Assembly (NCBI RefSeq): GCF_000684975.1
Contig: NZ_BAXZ01000018.1
Location: 62,001-126,000, forward strand
DNA from: Paraburkholderia acidipaludis NBRC 101816
GTDB taxonomy: Bacteria; Pseudomonadota; Gammaproteobacteria; Burkholderiales; Burkholderiaceae
Reading direction: 5' to 3'
DNA length: 64,000 nucleotides
Shown: positions 58,208-64,000 of the stretch, in pieces
Position numbering within the stretch: position 1 is the stretch's first letter
How the letters are laid out: every line of letters starts with the position of its first letter
Made by a program: the position numbers and the translations under genes
Notes under the pieces: generated by a model
The model's input: only the letters and a program-made list of their open reading frames with translations
Databases searched by the model: none
What the model was told of the DNA's origin: nothing

Positions 58208-59905
58208 CTACGCGGGATCGTGGCCCGCCGGCGCGTTCATGGGGCAGGAGGCCTCGGCGGCGAGCGCCGTCGGCAGGACGTAGTCGTGAAACTGCTCGCG
58301 CAGCTTGAGCTTTTGCAGCTTGCCGGTGGCCGTATGCGGCAGCGATTCGACAAATACGACGTCGTCGGGCTGCCACCATTTCGCGATCTTGCCGACGTAA
58401 AAGGCCAGCAGTTCCTCGCGCGTGACCTCGGCGCCGGGCTTCTTCACGGCAACAATCAGGGGCCGTTCGGTCCAGCGAGGATGCGCGCAAGCGATGCAGG
58501 CGGCCTCCGCGATGGCCGGGTGCGCAACCGCAATGTTTTCCAGATCGATCGAGCTGATCCACTCCCCGCCCGACTTGATCACGTCCTTGCTGCGGTCGGT
58601 GATATGGAGGAAGCCGTCGGGATCGATGGTCGCCACGTCGCCGGTCGGGAACCAGCCGTCGACGAGCGGCGTGCCCTCCTGGCGGAAATAGCGGTCGATG
58701 ACCCACGGTCCGCGCACGTGCAGATCGCCGAAGGCCACGCCGTCCCAGGGCAGTTCGCGCCCGTCCTCGCCGACGATCTTCATGTCGACGCCGAAAATCA
58801 CGCGCCCCTGCTTCTCCAGCAGCGCGCGCTGCGCCTCCGGCGGCCGCTGCGACTGCTCCCAGTTCAGCTTCGCGAGCGTGCCGAGCGGCGACATCTCGGT
58901 CATGCCCCAGGCGTGAATCACCTGCACGCCGTAGACGTCCTCGTAGGTGCGCAGCATGGCCGGCGGACACGCCGAGCCGCCGATCACCGTGCGCTGTAGC
59001 GTGGAAAACTTCACGCCGGCCTCGCGCATATAGGTAAGCAGTCCGAGCCACACGGTCGGCACGCCGGCCGAGCAGGTCACGCCTTCCGCTTCCATCAGTT
59101 CGTAGAGCGACTTGCCGTCCAGCTCCTTGCCCGGCAGCACGAGCTTCGCGCCGTTCAGCGGCGCCGCGTGCGGAATGCCCCACGCGTTCACATGGAACAT
59201 CGGCACCACGGGCAGGATCGCGTCGCGCGAGGAAAGCGCCATCGCGTCGGGCAGCGAAGCGCCGTAGGCATGCAGCACCTGCGAGCGGTGCGTGTAGAGC
59301 GCCCCCTTCGGATTGCCGGTCGTGCCGGACGTGTAGCAGAGGTTCGACGCGCTGCGTTCGTCGAGCGCCGGCCAGTCATAGCGGCCGTCCTGTTCGTCGA
59401 GCAGCGTCTCGTAGCAGAGCACCGGGGTACGCATGTCCGGCCGGTGCGATTGCGCGGCCAGCGCGATCCAGCCGCGCACGTTCGGGCATTGCGGCGCGAG
59501 CGCGTCGACGAGCGGCGCGAACGTGGTGTCGAAAAGAATGTAGCGGTCGTCCGCGTGGTTGATGATCCAGGCGATCTGCTCGGGAAAGAGCCGCGGATTG
59601 ATCGTATGGCAGACGGCGCCGAAACCCGTCACGCCGAAGTACGCTTCCAGGTGCCGATAACCGTTCCACGCGAGCGTGCCGACGCGCTCCCCGGGCGCCA
59701 CACCCAGCGCGACGAGCGCCTGCGCAAGCCGCTTCGCGCGCGTCTCGCACTCGCGGTACGTATAGCGATGCACATCGCCTTCGATGCGGCGCGACACGAT
59801 CTGCGTGTCGCCGTGATGCTGCGCCGCGTGCACGAGCAGCGACGACAGGTTGAGCGGCACGTCCATCATCTGTCCCAGCAGCGGCGCAGTCGTCGTCGCA
59901 GTCAT
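58208..59905 (-). CDS. Acyl-CoA synthetase (AMP-forming), medium/long-chain
   Basis: 565 residues. AMP-binding P-loop CYTSGTTGNPKGALYTH, WGMTEMSPLGTL, GWFPTGDVATIDPDGF and the hinge DRSKDVIKSGGEWISS, plus C-terminal catalytic Lys in TATGKLQK. The start MMDVPLNLSSLL places it with medium/long-chain ligases such as AlkK. Activates fatty acids for the downstream beta-oxidation genes. It is divergent from selO. Confidence 0.92.
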   Translation of the reverse strand: MTATTTAPLLGQMMDVPLNLSSLLVHAAQHHGDTQIVSRRIEGDVHRYTYRECETRAKRLAQALVALGVAPGERVGTLAWNGYRHLEAYFGVTGFGAVCHTINPRLFPEQIAWIINHADDRYILFDTTFAPLVDALAPQCPNVRGWIALAAQSHRPDMRTPVLCYETLLDEQDGRYDWPALDERSASNLCYTSGTTGNPKGALYTHRSQVLHAYGASLPDAMALSSRDAILPVVPMFHVNAWGIPHAAPLNGAKLVLPGKELDGKSLYELMEAEGVTCSAGVPTVWLGLLTYMREAGVKFSTLQRTVIGGSACPPAMLRTYEDVYGVQVIHAWGMTEMSPLGTLAKLNWEQSQRPPEAQRALLEKQGRVIFGVDMKIVGEDGRELPWDGVAFGDLHVRGPWVIDRYFRQEGTPLVDGWFPTGDVATIDPDGFLHITDRSKDVIKSGGEWISSIDLENIAVAHPAIAEAACIACAHPRWTERPLIVAVKKPGAEVTREELLAFYVGKIAKWWQPDDVVFVESLPHTATGKLQKLKLREQFHDYVLPTALAAEASCPMNAPAGHDPA

Positions 59906-60055
59906 CGTTGTCGGTCTCCTCGCTCTCTTTGTCTGTTGTCGTCTGTTGTCGATGGTTCGCGCGGCCGCCGCGGCCCGCCCGGCGGGGGCCGAGCGGCCGG
60001 CCAGCACGCCGGCTGGCGCGGATTTACAATATCGGCTATTCAACAGGCGCTCAAC

Positions 60056-61699
60056 ATGTCGTTTTCACCAGGCCTTTCCCATCCCGAAGCAGGCTCCGCT
60101 GCCTTGCCCGAAGCCCCGTCCGGCGTCCAGACGGATGTTCACGCGGGCCCGCTCGCCGAACTCGAACGCGAGCTCATGACGCCGCGCGGCGACGCGTTTT
60201 CCTCGCTGGGCGCAGCCTTCCTCACGCGGCTGCCGGCGGCACCGCTGCCTGAGCCCTACCTCGTCGGTTTTTCGGCCGGCACGGCCGCGCTGCTCGGACT
60301 CGACCCCGCGCTCGCCGCCGACCCGGCCCTTCCTGCGTTCGCCGCGCTCTTTGCCGGCAACACCACGCGCGAACGCACGGGAGAAACGATGTCGTATGCC
60401 TCGGTCTATTCCGGGCACCAGTTCGGCGTGTGGGCCGGCCAGCTCGGCGACGGCCGCGCGCTCGGCATCGGCGAACTGGAGCACGCCGGGCAGCGCTTCG
60501 AACTCCAGCTCAAAGGCGGGGGGCGCACGCCCTATTCCCGCATGGGCGACGGCCGCGCGGTGCTGCGCTCGTCGATCCGCGAATTCCTGTGCTCGGAGGC
60601 CATGCATCATCTGGGCATTCCCACGACGCGCGCACTCGCGGTGATCGGCTCCGACCTGCCGGTGCGGCGCGAGGAACTCGAAACGGCTGCCGTCGTCACG
60701 CGCGTCTCGCCGAGCTTCGTGCGCTTCGGCCACTTCGAGCACTTCTACTCGAACGACAACGTCGTCGCGCTACAGGCGCTCGCCGACCACGTGATCGCGC
60801 GCTTCTACCCGCAACTGCGCGAAGCCGACGACCCCTATCTCGCGCTGCTCGACGAGGCCGTGCGCAACACGGCGGCGCTCATGGTCGAGTGGCAGTCCGT
60901 GGGCTTCTGTCACGGCGTGATGAACACGGACAACATGTCGATCCTCGGCCTCACGATCGACTACGGTCCGTTCGGCTTCATCGACGGCTTCGACGCGAAC
61001 CATATCTGCAACCATTCGGATTCGCAGGGGCGCTACGCCTACCGCATGCAGCCGCAGATCGCGTACTGGAATCTCTTCTGCCTCGCCCAGGCGCTGCTGC
61101 CGCTTTTCGGGCTGCAACGTGACGCGGCGGACGAAAGCGCCGACGATAAGACGCGCGGCGAACGCGCGGTAGCCGACGCCCAGGCCGTGCTCGAACGCTT
61201 CAAGGCGTATTTCTCGCCGGCGCTGGAGGCGCGCATGCGCGCCAAGCTCGGCCTCGAAACGGCGCGCGAGGGCGACGATGCGCTCTCTAACCGGCTCTTC
61301 GAAATCATGCACGCGAACCGTGCCGATTTCACGCTGACCTTCCGCCACCTTGCCGGTGTCTCGAAGCACGGAGCGCAACAAGACGCGCCCGTGCGCGACC
61401 TGTTCCTCGATCGCCCGGCCTTCGACGCCTGGGCGAACGACTACCGCGCGCGGCTTCAGGAAGAACCGCGCAGCGACGAGGTGCGCGCCGAGGCGATGAA
61501 CCGCGTGAACCCGAAGTTCGTGCTGCGCAATCATCTCGCGCAAACAGCGATCGAACGCGCGCAGCAGAAGGATTTCAGCGAAGTGGAGCGGCTCGCGCGG
61601 GTGCTCTCGCGCCCGTTCGACGAGCAGCCCGAGCACGCGGCTTACGCGGCGCTGCCGCCCGACTGGGCCGGCACGCTTTCGGTGAGCTGCTCTTCGTGA
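60056..61699 (+). CDS. selO: Protein adenylyltransferase SelO (YdiU family)
   Basis: 547 residues, pseudokinase fold with inverted ATP orientation. YSGHQFGVWAGQLGDGRA, QLKGGGRTPYSRMGDGRAVLRSSIREFL, GFCHGVMNTDNMSILGLTIDYGPFGF and NRVNPKFVLRNHLAQ are diagnostic. Transfers AMP to Ser/Thr/Tyr of targets, linked to redox stress. It ends in SCSS, where some homologues carry selenocysteine. msrB follows by 69 bp. Confidence 0.95.
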   Translation: MSFSPGLSHPEAGSAALPEAPSGVQTDVHAGPLAELERELMTPRGDAFSSLGAAFLTRLPAAPLPEPYLVGFSAGTAALLGLDPALAADPALPAFAALFAGNTTRERTGETMSYASVYSGHQFGVWAGQLGDGRALGIGELEHAGQRFELQLKGGGRTPYSRMGDGRAVLRSSIREFLCSEAMHHLGIPTTRALAVIGSDLPVRREELETAAVVTRVSPSFVRFGHFEHFYSNDNVVALQALADHVIARFYPQLREADDPYLALLDEAVRNTAALMVEWQSVGFCHGVMNTDNMSILGLTIDYGPFGFIDGFDANHICNHSDSQGRYAYRMQPQIAYWNLFCLAQALLPLFGLQRDAADESADDKTRGERAVADAQAVLERFKAYFSPALEARMRAKLGLETAREGDDALSNRLFEIMHANRADFTLTFRHLAGVSKHGAQQDAPVRDLFLDRPAFDAWANDYRARLQEEPRSDEVRAEAMNRVNPKFVLRNHLAQTAIERAQQKDFSEVERLARVLSRPFDEQPEHAAYAALPPDWAGTLSVSCSS

Positions 61700-61768
61700 T
61701 GTGGCTCGTGAACCGCCGCTTCCGCCCGACGTTTTCAGCGTTGTCTTTCAGCAGACAGGAACCCCGAC

Positions 61769-62188
61769 ATGAGCCATGACGATCACAATTCCCCCGCCTA
61801 TCCCGGCCACAAGGACGACGAAGCGTGGCGCAAACAGCTCTCGGACACGGACTATCAGGTGACGCGCCACGCGGCCACCGAGCGCCCGTTCACGGGCCGC
61901 TACTGGGATCATTGGGACCGCGGCATCTACGACTGCGTGTGCTGCGGCACCCCGCTCTTCGAATCGGATACGAAATTCGACGCCGGCTGCGGCTGGCCGA
62001 GCTACTTCCGCCCGATCAACGGCGAAGTGATCGAGGAACGCACGGACCGCTCGCACGGCATGCTACGCATCGAGGTGCGCTGCAAGCACTGCGGCGCGCA
62101 TCTGGGCCACGTGTTCGAGGACGGTCCCGCCCCAACCGGCCTCCGGTATTGCATCAATTCGGCTGCGCTACAATTCGAGCCCAAGTGA
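61769..62188 (+). CDS. msrB: Peptide methionine-R-sulfoxide reductase MsrB
   Basis: 139 residues. Zinc site with CVCCG (Cys56/59) and CKHCG (Cys105/108), GCGWPSYF, and catalytic Cys128 in RYCINSAAL. Repairs methionine-R-sulfoxide in proteins. No signal peptide, so cytosolic. AGGAA precedes the ATG. The SelO neighbour also acts in oxidative stress. Confidence 0.96.
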   Translation: MSHDDHNSPAYPGHKDDEAWRKQLSDTDYQVTRHAATERPFTGRYWDHWDRGIYDCVCCGTPLFESDTKFDAGCGWPSYFRPINGEVIEERTDRSHGMLRIEVRCKHCGAHLGHVFEDGPAPTGLRYCINSAALQFEPK

Positions 62189-62251
62189 CCGCGGCGCCCT
62201 GGGCGTCGCGTCCCCTTTTTGCGGCGCACTTTGCAAACCTTCGGGCCGATA

Positions 62252-62785
62252 ATGAAATTTCTGTTTGATCTGTTTCCGATCATCCTCTTCTTCGTTGCCT
62301 TCAAGCTGTGGGGCATCTTCACGGCAACGGCCGTGGCCATCGTCGCAACGCTCGTGCAGATCGCGTGGGTGGCTTTCCGTCACCGCAAGGTCGATCCCAT
62401 GCTGTGGGTATCGCTCGCCATCGTCGTGGTGTTCGGCGGCGCGACGCTCGTGCTGCACGACGAAACCTTCATCAAGTGGAAGCCCACCGTGCTGTACTGG
62501 GCCTTCTCGGTCGCGCTGCTGGGCGCGCAGCTGGGCTTCGGCAAGAACCTCATCGAGACGATGATGGGCAAGCAGATCACGCTGCCGCACCGCGTCTGGA
62601 CGCAGCTCAATCTGATCTGGGCGATCTTCTTCGTGCTGCTCGGCCTCGTGAACCTCTTCGTCGCGTTCCACTTCTCGACCGACGCGTGGGTGGACTTCAA
62701 GCTCTTTGGCGCAACCGGCATTCTCGTGGTGTTCATCGTCGGGCAGAGCCTGTGGCTTTCGCGTTACATCAAGGAAGAGGAATGA
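62252..62785 (+). CDS. yciB: YciB family inner-membrane septation protein
   Basis: 177 residues, five hydrophobic helices. MKFLFDLFPIILFFVAFKLW at the start, DPMLWVSLAIVVVFGGATL, MGKQITLPHRVWTQLNLIW and the end LWLSRYI are characteristic of YciB/IspA. Involved in envelope and septum integrity. It overlaps bolA by ATGA (62782-62785). Confidence 0.95.
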   Translation: MKFLFDLFPIILFFVAFKLWGIFTATAVAIVATLVQIAWVAFRHRKVDPMLWVSLAIVVVFGGATLVLHDETFIKWKPTVLYWAFSVALLGAQLGFGKNLIETMMGKQITLPHRVWTQLNLIWAIFFVLLGLVNLFVAFHFSTDAWVDFKLFGATGILVVFIVGQSLWLSRYIKEEE

Positions 62786-63093
62786 GCGACGTCTTCCTGA
62801 ACGCCAGCCCGGCCGAACGCATGGCGCTGATCGAGTCGCGCCTCGCGGCGGCGCTTGCGCCCATCGCGTCGATCGCGGTGCGCGACGACAGTGCGCAGCA
62901 CGCGGGCCATGCCGGCGCCGCGGCCGGCGGCCATTACAGCGTCACGATCGTGGCCGCCGCATTCGCGGGGAAAGCCCGCGTGGCAAGGCATCGCATGGTG
63001 TATGATGCGCTGGCCGAGGCGATGCAGCGCGGCATCCACGCGCTCGCGATCACGGCGCTCACGCCCGAAGAAGCCGCAGCGCTGCCACGGTAG
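62782..63093 (+). CDS. BolA-family protein
   Basis: 103 residues. Class II KH-like fold: ERMALIESRLAAAL, HYSVTIVAAAFAGKARVARHRMVYDALAEAM and IHALAITALTPEEA. BolA proteins pair with monothiol glutaredoxins and shape Fe-S trafficking or morphology. A Gly/Ala/His-rich insert sits at residues 39-51 (QHAGHAGAAAGGH) between the first helix and the strand. Coupled to yciB. Confidence 0.9.
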   Translation: MSDVFLNASPAERMALIESRLAAALAPIASIAVRDDSAQHAGHAGAAAGGHYSVTIVAAAFAGKARVARHRMVYDALAEAMQRGIHALAITALTPEEAAALPR

Positions 63094-63185
63094 CCCTGCT
63101 TTCCGGTTCGCCTTTTAGTTTCTCTTGCATTTTCCATTCGTTCCCGTTTAGTTGCCCTTTGGGTTCGCCCTGTTAGGACTTTCCG

Positions 63186-63965
63186 ATGACCTTGAAGAAA
63201 ACCCGTCTCTGGGTGTTGCTGGCTGCTTGCGCGGCGGCTCCCGCTTTCGCGCAGAACATCGCCGTCGTGAACGGCACGCCGATTCCCAAAGCACGCGCCG
63301 ACGCGCTCGTCGAACAGCTCGTCCACCAAGGCCAGCAGGACTCCCCGCAGCTGCAGGCGGCCGTGCGTGAAGAACTCGTGAACCGCGAGATCCTGATGCA
63401 GGAAGCGATTCGCGAAGGCATTCCGAACCAGCCGGACGTGAAGGCGCAGATCGCCGTGGCCCAGCAGACGGTCGTGCTGCGCGCGCTGATCGAAAACTTC
63501 GTGAAGAACAATCAGCCGACCGACGCCGAAGTCAAGGCGCGCTACGACCAGTTGATCAAGGACGCGGGCGGCAGCGAGTATCACCTGCACCACATCCTCG
63601 TGGACAACGAGCAGGAAGCGAAGGACCTGATCGCGAAGATCAAGGCCGGCGCGAGCTTCGAAGACCTCGCGAAGCAGTACTCGAAGGACCCGGGCTCGGC
63701 GAAGAACGGCGGCGACCTCGACTGGTCGGATCCGAAGGCCTACGTGCCCGAATTCGCCGCGGCGGCAACGCATCTGCAAAAAGGCCAGATGACTGATGCT
63801 CCGGTGCACACGCAGTTCGGCTGGCACATCATCCGCGTGGACGACATCCGCCCGATCACGCCGCCGCCGCTCGACCAGGTGCGCCCGCAGATCACGCAGC
63901 AACTGCAGCAGGAAAAGCTGCAGGCGTTCGAAGAGAATCTGCGCAAGCAGGCAAAGATCCAGTAA
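63186..63965 (+). CDS. Periplasmic peptidyl-prolyl isomerase (parvulin, PpiC/SurA type)
   Basis: 259 residues with signal peptide (about 1-22, ending AFAQ). An N-terminal SurA-like helical region (ALVEQLVHQGQQDSPQLQAAVREELVNREIL) and a rotamase domain at about 133-225 (YHLHHILVDNEQEAKDLIAKI, DPGSAKNGGDLDW, FGWHIIRVDD). Folding helper for outer-membrane proteins. Last gene in the window; 35 bases remain after it without feature. Confidence 0.94.
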   Translation: MTLKKTRLWVLLAACAAAPAFAQNIAVVNGTPIPKARADALVEQLVHQGQQDSPQLQAAVREELVNREILMQEAIREGIPNQPDVKAQIAVAQQTVVLRALIENFVKNNQPTDAEVKARYDQLIKDAGGSEYHLHHILVDNEQEAKDLIAKIKAGASFEDLAKQYSKDPGSAKNGGDLDWSDPKAYVPEFAAAATHLQKGQMTDAPVHTQFGWHIIRVDDIRPITPPPLDQVRPQITQQLQQEKLQAFEENLRKQAKIQ

Positions 63966-64000
63966 CGCGCCCGGCGCGATGCTGTGACGAAAAACCCGCG

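Noticed and set aside
55367..58999. Plus-strand open frame of about 1200 codons across pncA, fadB and the acyl-CoA ligase
   Set aside because: It is antisense to three complete genes with intact motifs; such long frames arise from high GC and codon bias. Its translation is Arg/His/Glu/Val-rich with no recognisable domain.

Overview
The window is high-GC bacterial DNA with the gene content and local gene order of Burkholderia sensu lato, most likely Paraburkholderia, Caballeronia or a relative. The diagnostic parts are DUF4148 and Rap1a-domain small secreted proteins, a Gram-negative porin of the burkholderial type, a mltG-tmk-holB-tatD block, and a selO-msrB-yciB-bolA-ppiC block. About 60 protein genes are supported, packed tightly on both strands. 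I saw no tRNA or rRNA gene, insertion sequence, prophage or CRISPR array.

Layout. 1-6.4 kb: hydroxyectoine/ectoine uptake and catabolism (partial eutB, a MocR-type regulator of the EnuR kind, ehuBCDA, a porin). 6.6-7.7 kb: a secreted beta-propeller protein. 8.2-15.6 kb: a TetR-controlled aromatic meta-cleavage pathway (extradiol dioxygenase, ring-fission hydrolase, flavin hydroxylase, then mhpD-F-E to pyruvate and acetyl-CoA). 16-22 kb: an acid-catabolism cluster (MFS permease, FAD-linked D-2-hydroxyacid dehydrogenase, DapA-family lyase/aldolase, FCD-type GntR regulator, serine hydrolase) with two identical candidate GntR operators, followed by a relic of an alpha/beta hydrolase. 23.6-31.2 kb: a seven-gene unit made of a TonB-dependent receptor, its own ExbB-ExbD-TonB, a secreted type I phosphodiesterase and a two-component system. 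This is the most system-like and least familiar assembly in the window.

31-39 kb: asparaginase, 2-aminoethylphosphonate degradation (phnX, phnW, LysR regulator), a phosphoribosyltransferase, PsiF and small envelope proteins. 39-43.4 kb: a glycosyltransferase, a lone ATPase and trehalose-6-phosphate synthase. 43.6-51 kb: a Rap1a-domain protein, an ankyrin protein and housekeeping genes for DNA replication, cell wall and Fe-S repair. 51-60 kb: fatty-acid beta-oxidation (acyl-CoA ligase, FadB-type fusion, thiolase, thioesterase, SDR, MDR) with nicotinamidase embedded. 60-64 kb: SelO, MsrB, YciB, BolA and a parvulin.

How the parts fit together: most of the window is scavenging and catabolic capacity. 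Ectoines, hydroxyaryl acids, an unidentified hydroxy- or keto-acid, organophosphates, phosphonates, asparagine and fatty acids would feed pyruvate, acetyl-CoA, ammonium and phosphate into metabolism, as expected of a soil or plant-associated bacterium. Substrate assignments for the 16-22 kb cluster and for the TonB/phosphodiesterase unit are inference.
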